Position numbers and translations under genes: made by a program | Assembly: GCA_012932865.1 (NCBI GenBank) | Contig: SAXG01000020.1 | Coordinates: 496,001 to 560,000, forward strand | From: Amylostereum areolatum | Taxonomy: Eukaryota > Basidiomycota > Agaricomycetes > Russulales > Stereaceae | Direction: 5' to 3' | Length of the DNA stretch: 64,000 nucleotides | Shown: positions 30,101 to 40,185 of the stretch, in pieces | Numbering within the stretch: the first letter of the stretch is position 1 | How the letters are laid out: each line of letters begins with the position of its first letter | Notes under the pieces: model-generated | The model's input: the letters and a program-made list of their open reading frames with translations, nothing else | Told to the model about the DNA's origin: nothing | The model's database searches: none

Positions 30101-31476
30101 ATGCGCTGGAGACCAGCGTGGTTGAAGTGAGCCAGGCGGCGGTGCCATAGGGACGCGTCGAGCGGCGTAGAGGCGGCGAGCGCGGCGGATAGGGCGTAGT
30201 GCGACGCTGTAGAGGTGGAACCATCGAGATAGGCGGTGTTCGCATCGTTGATCGTTGCAGTGAACCACACAGCGCCGTCCTTAGCGAAGGAGACGCGGCT
30301 CCCCTTGATGGTGACGACGAACGCCTTATGCTTCGCAAGGTAGAGGACAGAGAGGAGATTATTGCGAAGATGGGGAACATGGAGGACTCTAGTAAACTCG
30401 ACGGCACCCTGCGCCTTTCCTGCTACAACCGGATTGAACACCACTGAACCGACTCCTGCACTGTACACCGTCTTTCCGTCTGCGAGGCGAATGGGCGTGC
30501 GAAGGGGACGGTAGGAGGCGAAGAAGTGGCGATGCGGGGTCATATGAGACGTGGCGCCGGTGTCTGCATTCCAATCGACGTCAGCATCGAGCTGCAGCGG
30601 CGAGAGGGGGTCGGAAGGAGCGACACTTGCGGATGCAGCGCTGCCAGCGTGTTCGCCAGCAGGATTGAAGCCGTCAGACGACGACGAAGCGGCGTTGGCC
30701 TTGTCCCCAAGGCGAGAACGCAGGTCCTTGATCTGCTTCTGATAGCAGGTCTTCTCCTCGTGCCCGCTCTTCTTGCAGAACGCGCAAGTGAGACGTGGAC
30801 GCGAGGACTGCCCCTTGGCCTTGCCAGATGCGCCAGACGACGACGCACTGAGCGCAGACGAAGCGTCCGGCTTGAAGAACTCGGGGTTGCGCTCCCTGTT
30901 GGTCTCCTCGCGCACAAACGCGTCCTTGACGCTGTCGGGGTCGAGCTTCTCGAGCAGGAGGAGGGACGAGACGAAGGAGGAGTACTCCGAGGGGAGGGCG
31001 CGGATGTACGCCATGGTGGTGAGCTCCTTGTCGAGCTCCTCGAGGGTGAGAGACGCAGGGCGAAGGGAACGAATGCGACGCATAGCATCGTCGACTCGCG
31101 TCGCCATAGCGAGCAGGGACTCGTCCTCCTTCTTGCGGACATTGAAGAGGTCGTCATACGCGTTGAAGCGCGCGCCAGGCGCCTTCTTGACGTGCAGCGC
31201 CTCGAGCTTCGTCCACATAGCAGGGGCGTCGCGCCTAAGGTCGTCCACAGGACCTCGCTGGTCCTTGGAGATGAGGAGGTAGATGGCACCCCCAGCCTTG
31301 GAGCAGATCGAGGTGTACTCCTTGAGGGCGGCAGCAGCAGTATCCGCCGGCTTGGACGTCTCCCCCAGCACTACAGCGTCCCAGCCCTTGGTCTGGAGCC
31401 AGGCCAGAACCTCGTTCGACCAGTCCTTGTAGTTTTGGCCGGTGAGAGCGTCGATTTTGGGGATAGAGTCGGACAT
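27166..31476 (-). CDS. Copia Gag-Pol polyprotein, intact (C4)
   Basis: A 1436-residue polyprotein nearly identical to the C3 product: one extra Asp in the acidic linker (EEDDAHSD against EEDAHSD) and scattered substitutions (Leu for Pro in the SQLVLDAGG stretch, Ser for Phe in VYSAQE, Val for Ile in QYIVDTL). CCHC knuckle, DTGA protease, DD35E integrase, FVDD reverse transcriptase and RNase H are all present in the same order. The start was taken at the MSDSIPK codon; the frame continues open upstream for 55 codons. A 528-codon frame on the opposite strand inside this gene is a GC-driven shadow. Confidence 0.96.
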   Translation of the reverse strand: MSDSIPKIDALTGQNYKDWSNEVLAWLQTKGWDAVVLGETSKPADTAAAALKEYTSICSKAGGAIYLLISKDQRGPVDDLRRDAPAMWTKLEALHVKKAPGARFNAYDDLFNVRKKEDESLLAMATRVDDAMRRIRSLRPASLTLEELDKELTTMAYIRALPSEYSSFVSSLLLLEKLDPDSVKDAFVREETNRERNPEFFKPDASSALSASSSGASGKAKGQSSRPRLTCAFCKKSGHEEKTCYQKQIKDLRSRLGDKANAASSSSDGFNPAGEHAGSAASASVAPSDPLSPLQLDADVDWNADTGATSHMTPHRHFFASYRPLRTPIRLADGKTVYSAGVGSVVFNPVVAGKAQGAVEFTRVLHVPHLRNNLLSVLYLAKHKAFVVTIKGSRVSFAKDGAVWFTATINDANTAYLDGSTSTASHYALSAALAASTPLDASLWHRRLAHFNHAGLQRIVRENLVTGLVFNSLEKPDPICEPCLAGKMHADPFPSSTTVYTKRLALVHSDLHGPLPVRTASGYRYWVLYIDAASRFYAVYLLRKKSDQYEAFKDFKAWAEKQTGEKLLALQDDKGGEYMGRNMDEFCSLHGIERRHTTRNRPQQNGVAERANRTIEEGVTAMLAESGLPASFWGEALSAYIHVRNRLPTAAIKAHTTPFELWHGSKPDVSRLRVWGCTAYVHIQRDKRKGLQPHMVKAAFIGYPEGYKGWKFWDPIAKKVIICERADFDERDFPRSRLNKPLLPSPSAPLFPPPPPSEPAPSQLVLDAGGDDDSSSAEQDEPDLPPAPPADEHDQDAADPAPAPPAADPAPPSPHAGPSRPAPRGRKRAASPTGPLRRSTRDAVVKARSNSWQPQPVPSKAKVREPLPAVESDEEDDAHSDSPEPWANDDVYSAQETPEAAFAIHTALETALLSADGEPLSYRQAMQRPDAEMWLAACREELDAHAANGTWSIASLPPGAHAVASRWVFKVKRKEDGSIERYKARVVAKGFAQRPGFDYFETFAPTAKFQAIRTVLALAAVEDLHLRSIDISHAFINGDLDAEVYMKQPEGFEEGPPGAVCKLQKSIYGLKQAARLWKIKLMEVLCDKMGFRCIYSDASIYVLQRDAVRVLLPVFVDDGTLASNSEPVLDEIIATLRTHFKLRDLGPTSFLLGIHITRDRSLRTLFLSQRQYIVDTLARYNHADCHPVTTPMLPGSRLTKAMSPQNASEREFMQKVPYGSAVGSLLYIATATRPDIAYTVSNLCRFISDPGPQHWRAVQHLFKYLQGTKDLKLVYRPTDDSELFTTFTDSDHGGNVDNGRSTGGYLVRIGSGAVSWSSRLQSLVAQSTTEAEYIAAVEAGKEIVWMRNLLSEFGYTVEGASLLYSDNQSSINVSKNPEHHGRMKHLDLRFYWLRDEVEAGRIVLKFVGTNEMPADILTKALPRERVVRCREMMGLE

Positions 31477-32184
31477 AATGAGGAATTGGAGAGGATATAC
31501 GCAAAAAGCGACGATTTGGACGAGCAGAGGTTCGAGGGGGCGCCGAGGGCGATGGGATAGGGCGATGGGGGCGGGTACGACGGCGATGGGGAGGGTGGAT
31601 GGTCTAGATGGAGGCCTGAAGAGCGCGTACCGATAGCACAACGCGATGGGAAGCTACACTCGTCCGATCCCAAGGTGAAAATTTCTCGAAACAGCCTCCT
31701 GCAAACAACGAGCTCCTGAGGGCGAACGGCTTCAGCGACGGCTACCGCGTTTGGCGAGGGGGTAGGTAGGGTGGTAGGGAGGGCTGACGCGAAGCGAGGT
31801 AGCAAACGGTTGAAGGGGCGCTGAGGGCGCCTTTGATGTTTGTGGGAGGAGGAGGAGGAAGCGTCACAGGCTGTGGACGCGCAGCGACAAAAGCGACGGC
31901 CTTGGGGCTTGGCACGAAGTTGGATAGGGAGTAGTAGATGCGGAATATGCAAGGGCGAGGCGAACGGATGAAGGGGCGTTGCGTGCGCGCTTGATGTTGC
32001 GAAATGCGCGCCCTGGAGGATGGGGATGGCGTTGGGAGGCGACGGATGGGTCGTTCGACTTGAAACTCGAGGGCTGGGGCCTCTAGGGATGGTAGGAGAG
32101 GTGTGTAGAAGGACGAGGCGAGGGGGGGTGCTGTGAGGCGAGATAAAAGCGATGGATGTTGGCTAGAGCGCGGGGCCCATAACC
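31477..32184 (-). other. Copia C4 leader and primer-binding site
   Basis: Untranslated leader equivalent to 18011-18717 of C3. At its LTR edge is the anticodon-arm primer site, reading GGTTATGGGCCCCGCGCTC on the element strand, with one T-to-C change. Confidence 0.7.
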
Positions 32185-32635
32185 TGTTGAAGTCGCAGTT
32201 GAAGGGGCTAGCCAACTAGCTAGGGACGCTCAGAACTGACACAAACAGTGGATTGCTGCAGCACAGAATGAGCGACTGAGAAACAAGACAGAAACGAGCA
32301 AAGGGCATACCTGCAGCACAGAATGAGCGACTGAGGAGGAGCAGACGCGTGTGGCTGCAGGTAGAGGCCATGGAGCGTGGGAGGAAACTCGGAATAAGCC
32401 GAGAATCGACCAAAAGCGGTAACTAACTCGAAACTGAAGCTAGGGAAGCTAGCTCAGGCTGAACTACAGTAAGTACAGTACAATAGCGAACAGTGGGTGA
32501 AGTGGAGAGGGCATGTGAGGGTATAGACGCGGAATGAGACGATAATAGGGTGAATGGAGCGGAATAGAAGCGAATAGAACGGAGATAGAATGGAATAAAG
32601 GCGTAAAAATCAGAGATAAAGGAATATCTTCAACA

Positions 32636-32732
32636 GCAGGGTGCGAGAAGCCTGCCTATTGATACCTATCTGATGAGGGCATGTAGGCCAAGAATGGAAC
32701 AACACTACAATGGGGTCTTCTCACACTTCTCC
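32636..32732. repeat. Segmental duplication D2, second part
   Basis: Matches 1704-1800. It lies between the C4 right flank GCAGG and the C5 left flank TCTCC (32728-32732). Confidence 0.95.
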
Positions 32733-34887
32733 TGTTGAAGATATTCGTTTATGTCTGATTTCTACGCCTTTATTCTGTTCTATCTCCCTTCTATTCGCGT
32801 CTATTCCGCTCCATTCACCCTATTATCATCTAATTCCGCGTCTATACCCTCACATGCCCTCTCCACTTCACCCACTGTTCGCTATTGTACTGTACTTACT
32901 GTAGTTCAGCCTGAGCTAGCTTCCCTAGCTTCAGTTTCGAGTTAGTTACCGCTTTAGGTCGATTCTCGGCTTATTCCGAGTTTCCTCCCACGCTCCATGG
33001 CCTCTACCTGCAGCCACACGCGTCTGCTCCTCCTCAGTCGCTCATTCTGTGCTGCAGGTATGCCCTTTGCTCGTTTCTGTCTTGTTTCTCAGTCGCTCAT
33101 TCTGTGCTGCAGCAATCCACTGTTTGTGTCAGTTCTGAGCGTCCCTAGCTAGTTGGCTAGCCCCTTCAACTGCGACTTCAACAGGTTATGGGCCCTGCGC
33201 TCTAGCCAACATCCATCGCTTTTATCTCGCCTCACAGCACCCCCCTCGCCTCGTCCTTCTACACACCTCTCCTACCATCCCTAGAGGCCCCAGCCCTCGA
33301 GTTTCAAGTCGAACGACCCATCCGTCGCCTCCCAACGCCATCCCCATCCTCCAGGGCGCGCATTTCGCAACATCAAGCGCGCACGCAACGCCCCTTCATC
33401 CGTTCGCCTCGCCCTTGCATATTCCGCATCTACTACTCCCTATCCAACTTCGTGCCAAGCCCCAAGGCCGTCGCTTTTGTCGCTGCGCGTCCACAGCCTG
33501 TGACGCTTCCTCCTCCTCCTCCCACAAACATCAAAGGCGCCCTCAGCGCCCCTTCAACCGTTTGCTACCTCGCTTCGCGTCAGCCCTCCCTTCGCACCCT
33601 CTTCCTCTCCCAGCGCCAGTACATCATCGACACGCTTGCGCGCTACAATCACGCCGACTGCCACCCTGTCACCACGCCTATGCTTCCTGGCTCGCGTCTG
33701 ACGAAGGCCATGTCGCCCCAGAACGCTTCTGAGCGCGAATTCATGCAAAAGGTGCCCTATGGCAGCGCCGTCGGCTCCCTGCTCTACATCGCGACTGCGA
33801 CCCGTCCAGACATCGCCTACACTGTCTCCAATCTCTGCCGCTTCATTTCGGACCCAGGTCCTCAGCATTGGCGCGCCGTCCAGCATCTGTTCAAGTACCT
33901 CCAGGGCACGAAGGACTTGAAGCTCGTGTACAGGCCGACCGACGACTCCGAGCTGTTCACCACCTTCACAGACTCGGACCACGGCGGAAACGTCGACAAT
34001 GGCCGCTCCACAGGCGGGTATCTCGTCCGCATTGGTTCTGGCGCTGTCAGCTGGAGCTCTCGCCTCCAATCGCTCGTCGCACAGTCGACGACCGAGGCGG
34101 AGTACATTGCTGCCGTCGAGGCTGGCAAGGAGATCGTCTGGATGCGCAACCTGCTCTCTGAGTTTGGCTACACAGTCGAGGGCGCTTCGCTCCTGTACTC
34201 GGACAATCAGTCGTCTATCAACGTCTCAAAGAATCCCGAGCATCATGGACGCATGAAGCACCTCGACCTGCGCTTCTACTGGCTGCGAGACGAAGTGGAG
34301 GCCGGCCGGATTGTTCTCAAGTTTGTGGGGACAAACGAGATGCCGGCCGACATCCTGACGAAGGCGCTGCCTCGTGAGCGCGTTGTGCGCTGCAGGGAGA
34401 TGATGGGACTCGAGTAGGCGTCTCATCACGGGGGAGTGTTGAAGATATTCGTTTATGTCTGATTTCTACGCCTTTATTCTGTTCTATCTCCCTTCTATTC
34501 GCGTCTATTCCGCTCCATTCACCCTATTATCATCTAATTCCGCGTCTATACCCTCACATGCCCTCTCCACTTCACCCACTGTTCGCTATTGTACTGTACT
34601 TACTGTAGTTCAGCCTGAGCTAGCTTCCCTAGCTTCAGTTTCGAGTTAGTTACCGCTTTAGGTCGATTCTCGGCTTATTCCGAGTTTCCTCCCACGCTCC
34701 ATGGCCTCTACCTGCAGCCACACGCGTCTGCTCCTCCTCAGTCGCTCATTCTGTGCTGCAGGTATGCCCTTTGCTCGTTTCTGTCTTGTTTCTCAGTCGC
34801 TCATTCTGTGCTGCAGCAATCCACTGTTTGTGTCAGTTCTGAGCGTCCCTAGCTAGTTGGCTAGCCCCTTCAACTGCGACTTCAACA
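32733..34887 (+). mobile_element. Copia C5, internally deleted element with TCTCC target duplication
   Basis: A 2155-bp element: 5' LTR 32733-33183, primer-binding site 33184-33202, 5' leader, then a direct jump near 33585-33590 into the end of the reverse transcriptase region, RNase H, polypurine tract and 3' LTR 34437-34887. Relative to C3 the deletion removes 3781 bp between two copies of CTCCCT (18413-18418 and 22194-22199). TCTCC flanks it on both sides (32728-32732 and 34888-34892), and D1 has the single TCTCC at 1796-1800. The two LTRs appear identical. Confidence 0.95.
33591..34417 (+). pseudogene. Copia C5 RNase H remnant
   Basis: C-terminal part of the copia polyprotein from the RTLFLSQRQYIIDTL stretch to the natural stop, including the TDSDHGG and SDNQSSIN RNase H regions. 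It matches C3 (both have QYIIDTL), so C5 derives from a C3-like source. The upstream leader reads in frame into it from 33452, but this fusion has no obvious functional start. Confidence 0.9.
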
Positions 34888-36980
34888 TCTCCACAATGAG
34901 TTTTCAGGTATGCGAGAAGGATGCGACGGCAGGGCAAGGTTCTCCAGGGCTATTTCTCCCTCGGGACTTTTCCCACGGCAATTTACCCACGGAATTTCTC
35001 TTGCAGTGTTTTTCCCCCCTCCGAATATATGTGGATTATCTTGCTTGTCTTGCAAGGTCTCTTGCACCCCTATAATCCAGGAATGGCCACTAGCACTGAC
35101 ACCTTCATATGTGGACAAAATATCCTATACCAGGTTCCATACACACTGCAACTCCTTCTTCCTCGACCGATCATGGAAAGGGCTGCATACACCATTCTAG
35201 AGAGGTCGCAAAACTATGCAAGATACCCTGACACCACTAACTGGTCTCGTCTTCAACTCGCTGGCAAGATGCATGCCGACCCGTTCCCCTCCTCTGCTGT
35301 TGAAGATATTCATTTATGTCTGATTTCTACGCCTTTATTCCGTTCTATCTCCCTTCTATTTGCTTCTATTCCGCTCCATTCACCCTCTTATCGTCTCATT
35401 CCACGTCTATACCCTCACATGCCCTCTCCACTTCATCCACTGTTCGCTATTGTACTGTACTTACTGTAGTTCAGCCTGAGTTAGCTTCCCTAGCTTCAGT
35501 TTCGAGTTAGTTACCGCTTTAGGTCGATTCTCGGGCCTCTACTGCAGCCACACGCGCCTGCTCCTCCTCAATCGCTCATTCTGTGCTGCAATCCATTGTT
35601 TGTGTCAGTTCTGAGCATCCCTAGCTAGTTGGCTAGCCCCTTCAACTGCGACTTCAACACTTTATACCGCAATCACTGAGGTTCACAGGCCTGTGGGCGG
35701 TGCCAATGTCGCCGTTGGTACCGTCTCCTACAGCACTAGAGTTTCTGCCTCTCAGGACAGCCAGAGGGGAGGTGCCAAAAAGCCACAGGATGATGGGGGT
35801 GATTCAGTATGTTATCATAAGTGTCTCTGCGTGTACATTCACTAACTACATAACACCTCAAAGCCAGAGCCTAAAGACCAGCAGTCAGATGGACCCATCA
35901 TCAAACCAGAGCTGCAAGACGTCATAATTCTCGACACAGACTCGGATGATGCTGTGCCCACCCCCAGCCCCTCCGTTCCCAAACGCAAGAGCAGCCCCCA
36001 AGCTTGCCGCTTCCGAGGGAAAACTTCTCGCTGTACCCACCCCCAAGCCCATTGTCTCCAAGGGTAAGTTTACAGCTGTAGTACCCACTGGCACTGTTGA
36101 AGTCGCACTAGCCTACTAGCTAGGGACGCACAGAACTGACACAAATAGTGGATTGCTGAGAGACAAGACAGAAATGAGCAAGGGGCATACCTGCAGGACA
36201 GAATGAGCGAGTGAGGAGGAGCAGACGCGTGTGGCTGCAGGTAGAGGCCACAGAGCGTGGGAGGAAACTCGGAATAAGCCGAGAATCGCCCTAAAGCGGT
36301 AACTAACTCGAAACTGAGGCTAGGGAAGCTAACTCAGGCTGAACTACAGTAAGTACAGTACAAGTGGGTACAGTTGGTGAAGTGGAGAGGGCATGTGAGG
36401 GTATAGACGCGGAAAGAAGGGAGATAGAACGGAATAAAGGCGTAGAAATCAGACATAAAGGAATATCTTCAACACTCCCCCGTGATGAGACGCCTACTCG
36501 AGTCCCATCATCTCCCTGCAGCGCACAACGCGCTCCCGAGGCAGCGCCTTTGTCAGGATGTCGGCCGGCATCTCGTTTGTCCCCACAAACTTGAGAACAA
36601 TCCGGCCGGCCTCCACTTCGTCTCGCAGCCAGTAGAAATGAAGGTCGAGGTGCTTCATGCGTCCATGATGTTCGGGATTCTTCGAGACGTTGATAGACGA
36701 CTGGTTGTCCGAGTACAGGAGCGAAGCGCCCTCGACTGTGTAGCCAAACTCAGAGAGCAGGTTGCGCATCCAGACGATCTCCTTGCCAGCCTCGAGGCAG
36801 CAATGTACTCCGCCTCGGTCGTCGACTGTGCGACGAGCGATTGGAGGCGAGAGCTCCAGCTACAGCGCCAGAACCGAACCGGACGAGATACCCGCCAGTG
36901 GAGCGGCCATTGTCGACGTTTCCGCCGTGGTCCGAGTCCGTGAAGGTGGTGAACAGCGCGGAATCGTCGGTCGGCCTGTA
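34888..36980. repeat. Segmental duplication D2, third part
   Basis: Matches 1796-3382 and further into the copia 3' end. It contains the second copies of the copia scrap (35243-35297), LTR S2 (35298-35659), the SUMO-motif gene fragment (35660-36063) and the short LTR (36095-36474). It ends near 36980, where homology to copia stops abruptly. Confidence 0.93.
36475..36980 (-). pseudogene. Copia 3' remnant at the end of D2
   Basis: Minus-strand copia RNase H end, truncated at about 36980. It shares the one-base loss of C1/C2 in the YIAAVEAGK stretch (near 36795) but has private changes near 36862 (one base lost), 36880 and 36955. It is the original partner of the LTR at 36095-36474. D1 carries the C1 version of this stretch instead. 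Confidence 0.85.
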
Positions 36981-37839
36981 TTCGAGCACATCACAATCAG
37001 CAGATTGATACAGGTAATGATAGATAAGGAGGCATAGAACACACCAAGTCCTTTGGGGGCACAGCTTGGAGGTGAACTGGGCGTTGAATCATTAGACTCT
37101 CTTTTGTGTTTGGTCCCAATAAAGGATTTGCTATCCGTGAACTTTTTTGTCATGGAGTTTGAATAGCTACATGGAAGAAGTGGACTTGAAATAAAGTGAG
37201 TGTAAAAGAGAGGGCACTGTAGATCGTCTTTTGCATTGCTTGAGTTGACAATACGGCCATATACAGTTCTTTCCCAGTTTGTCAAAAATGCTTTACAATC
37301 AGACAAGAAAAAATGAGCACACTTCTAACTATGGGGAGCAACAGTGCATTATACTCACGAGCGACAGAGAACCGAGCCTCCTTGACATGCTCAGAGAATC
37401 CGGGAGGATATATTTCTAACATCCGAGGGGGTCCAAAGGGCCTTTGGGGGGGTCATCCGGGCCACATCTGGGCCACATCCAGGGGTGGCAGGGAGTCCTG
37501 AGGGGGAGGGGGGCACCATCCGGGATGCATCTGGGAGGCAGTGGGCTCATCCAGGGGGTCATCCTTATGGGGGAGAGGAGGAAGGGGTCTATCGTTGACT
37601 TACACAATCCAAGATCACACATCACCCTGGTTTCTATTTCGGCACACAATGTATTTCTATGGATACTAGCTACATGATATCATGGGTACGAAAGGAATGG
37701 AGATAAGATTATTAAGTCAGAGATGGGATCGTGAGGGGATGAGATCGTGAGGGGGACGTTAAGAGGGATAACAGTAGAAGGGCTTCGTCCAGTCCTTCTA
37801 GGATCTGGTGCGTGAAGGGGGTAGTACTTGGCATGTTTG
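36981..37839. other. Unassigned region with CATCCGGG-type repeats
   Basis: No supported gene. 37420-37580 is a degenerate repeat of short units such as CATCCGGG, CATCTGGG and CATCCAGG. A minus-strand open frame at 36860-37306 straddles the copia remnant edge and shows no domain. Confidence 0.4.
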
Positions 37840-38048
37840 TGTTGAAATAAGGCTAAGCCCTGGCCTGTTGCACACAATCAGAGCTCGGTGATATCCTCTA
37901 TATCAACTACCAACCTGTTCCCACTATCGGACAGGTAGCTCAGTTGGTTAGAGCACCCTTCTAGAATATGGGAGGTCCTGGGTTCAATCCCCGGCCAGTC
38001 CACTTTGTGTTTCACTTTATGACTGAAGGTCCCTCTGTGTTTTCAACA
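37840..38048 (+). mobile_element. Solo TRIM LTR (forward), tRNA-like module at 37929-38002
   Basis: Complete 209-bp LTR, TGTTGAAATAAGG...TTTTCAACA, with the tRNA-like module intact. The left flank is GTTTG and the right flank TGACA, which do not match each other. They match the flanks of the reverse copy at 39274-39482 in swapped fashion. Confidence 0.95.
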
Positions 38049-39273
38049 TGACAAGTACCTGTTGTTCCTAGAAAATATGATACAAGCAGCAGTAGTGGCC
38101 TTCTTAGACTCATCTTGGAAGCACTGTTAGGCATATTGACACTCTATCTTCAAGGCAAGGATAATGCTAGTAACATTTAAGTACAGGTAAACATGTATCA
38201 GAGTATGATACAGCATACCGCACAAGGCTTTCAGCTATATATGTGAGGGGAGGAGAGGAAATAGATGAGAAAGGGGCCACAATAGAAACAACAGTACATA
38301 AGGATCTACAAGAGAGAATGCTTATATCAATCTAACAGCTATTATCTGTAATTATATCAAGATCAACCCTGCCAAAGTACCTGACAGGTATTTGACAGGT
38401 ACTTGCACAGGTAACCTGTGAGCTCAAAAGTCATACCTGTACTCTCACGAGTATCAGGCACACGAGTACTCGTATCCGCGGATGGCAATACCCATGGATG
38501 TGCCTTACAGGTACTCATACAGGTACTCATGAGTATAGCCACTCGTGAAGAGCTCTACTGCACACCTCTTCAGCACGTTCGCCACATCAGAAGGGCCAAC
38601 CTGGCACCAGCTACACCCTATCCCCACACATCCAGGTAGATGGAGAGGAGACACCATCTGGAGGAGGATATGACAGAGGTTGTGGATAATATTCAAGGTG
38701 CGCCCCGGCCTAGTCCTTCCCATGTCACTGTGTCTGAGGATTGACTAGGGTCCGGTATCAGAGGGTTGCATCCCAATGCAACCATTCACCTTAAAATGAG
38801 ACTTGTGGAAACCAACAACCGAAGCGGGGTGGCCACCACTTTTGGCCGCCACTGCAGAGTCCGCGTCCACGACAGATGGCACTTGGTGACATGCCATCAT
38901 GGCCAAGCCTCATGCATCCGATTTAAGGTCCGACAGTAGAGCCAAAGATCCCCCTCCCCCCCCCCCAGCCCCCCCCAGCCCGTGTCTTGACACTTTCATC
39001 CCTCCCGTCACAGCAGTTCCCACTCCGTGTATCAATACTTTCATCCCCTGCCACTGCCATTCCCAGTCTACCTCTCGACACCTCTCGACACCTTCATCGC
39101 CTTCCCCCCTCGTCTAAAGACCAGGTCTGGGTCCGAGTCTGGAGACCAACAGCGGCGAGGGCCCCTCGGCAAGTTGGGGTCAGGGTTCTGGGTGTAGGTC
39201 TGGGTCCGTAGATCTGGGTTGGATGCCACTAGGTCCGGGTCTGTGACAGATGCCACTCCGTCACATACCAAAC
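38049..39273. other. Segment inverted between two TRIM LTRs
   Basis: 1225 bp between oppositely oriented TRIM LTRs. Its ends carry the partner target duplications of the opposite LTRs (TGACA on the left, CAAAC on the right), so it is inferred to have been flipped. Content: CAGGTA/TACCTG-rich repeats at 38370-38560, a C-run and degenerate low-complexity sequence at 38940-39110, and no supported gene. Confidence 0.8.
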
Positions 39274-39482
39274 TGTTGAAAACACAGAGGGACCTTCAGT
39301 CATAAAGTGAAACACAAAGTGGACTGGCCGGGGATTGAACCCAGGACCTCCCATATTCTAGAAGGGTGCTCTAACCAACTGAGCTACCTGTCCGATAGTG
39401 GGAACAGGTTGGTAGTTGATATAGAGGATATCACCGAGCTCTGATTGTGTGCAACAGGCCAGGGCTTAGCCTTATTTCAACA
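39274..39482 (-). mobile_element. Solo TRIM LTR (reverse), tRNA-like module at 39320-39393
   Basis: Complete 209-bp LTR in reverse orientation with an intact tRNA-like module. Flanks on the plus strand are CAAAC on the left and TGTCA on the right, the reverse complements of the outer and inner flanks of the copy at 37840. Confidence 0.95.
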
Positions 39483-40185
39483 TGTCATACCTGTGTATCC
39501 ACAAGTGGGAGTATCCGTGCCACAGGTACCTGTGTGCCTGATACTCGTGAGAGTGGGAGTATAAGATCTGGAGCCACAGGTATCTGTCTCAAGGTTGCAG
39601 GTACCTGTAAGAGTGCACTCGTGAAGAGCTCTAGTGTGCAGGTATCAAGGGGAAGTTGTGATGAGGTCGGGGAATGTGGGAGTGTTTCCGAAAAGCCTAG
39701 CCTGAGAGGAAAGGGCGCGGTGGGTGCACAAGCGTTACGGTTCCTTTTAGGAACATTTATTATGTCATCTTTTTTTGGGAGAGGCGCGACAATTTGTGAC
39801 GCTCAGACGGTTAAGGTTAGGGTTAATCCGATACAATCCGTTTTCTATCCACTTGTACAGTTCAGTACAGCTGCTACTACATTTTCCGTGAAGGCTCCCT
39901 ACAATTCTCTGTACAACCGTTAATAGTAGGTCTCATAACTATTCCAAGTTCTCTCCTCTATACCTCATATTGTCTCAATACAAACTTTTCAATAGATGGC
40001 AACATTTCTACCCTTCTATTCTTTTACACTACAGTATGGGTTGATTTTTTTTCAAGCTACATAAATTTTGCTCGTGTTGATCTCTCCTAAGACCGGCAAC
40101 CACCGAGTTTTGTTCAGCACACCCCGGATACCTCCTCATCCACCCTTCACCCTCATCCCCACATCAATCCCCACCCGGTCTTCTC
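39483..40185. other. Unassigned sequence
   Basis: 39483-39650 holds more CAGGTA/TACCTG-type repeats, including GTGTGCCTGATACTCGTGAG (39531-39550), whose reverse complement occurs around 38440. Nothing that can be supported as a gene follows. Confidence 0.4.

Larger units (their letters stand above)
26696..32635 (-). mobile_element. Copia C4, full-length intact element with GCAGG target duplication
   Basis: Minus-strand copia with 3' LTR 26696-27146 and 5' LTR 32185-32635, both 451 bp and with no difference that I could see. The flanks GCAGG (26691-26695 and 32636-32640) are a perfect 5-bp duplication, and D1 holds the single GCAGG at 1704-1708. The primer-binding site beside the 5' LTR (32166-32184) has one change relative to C3. 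Identical LTRs, a clean target duplication and an intact gene make this the best candidate for a currently mobile element. Confidence 0.97.

Noticed and set aside
37420..37580. CRISPR-like or ordered tandem repeat array
   Set aside because: Units such as CATCCGGG/CATCTGGG are irregular in spacing and sequence with no unique spacers; simple degenerate repetition.
39806..39825. Telomere-like GGTTAAGGTTAGGGTTAA
   Set aside because: Only about two imperfect units, with no array. Too short to claim an interstitial telomere.
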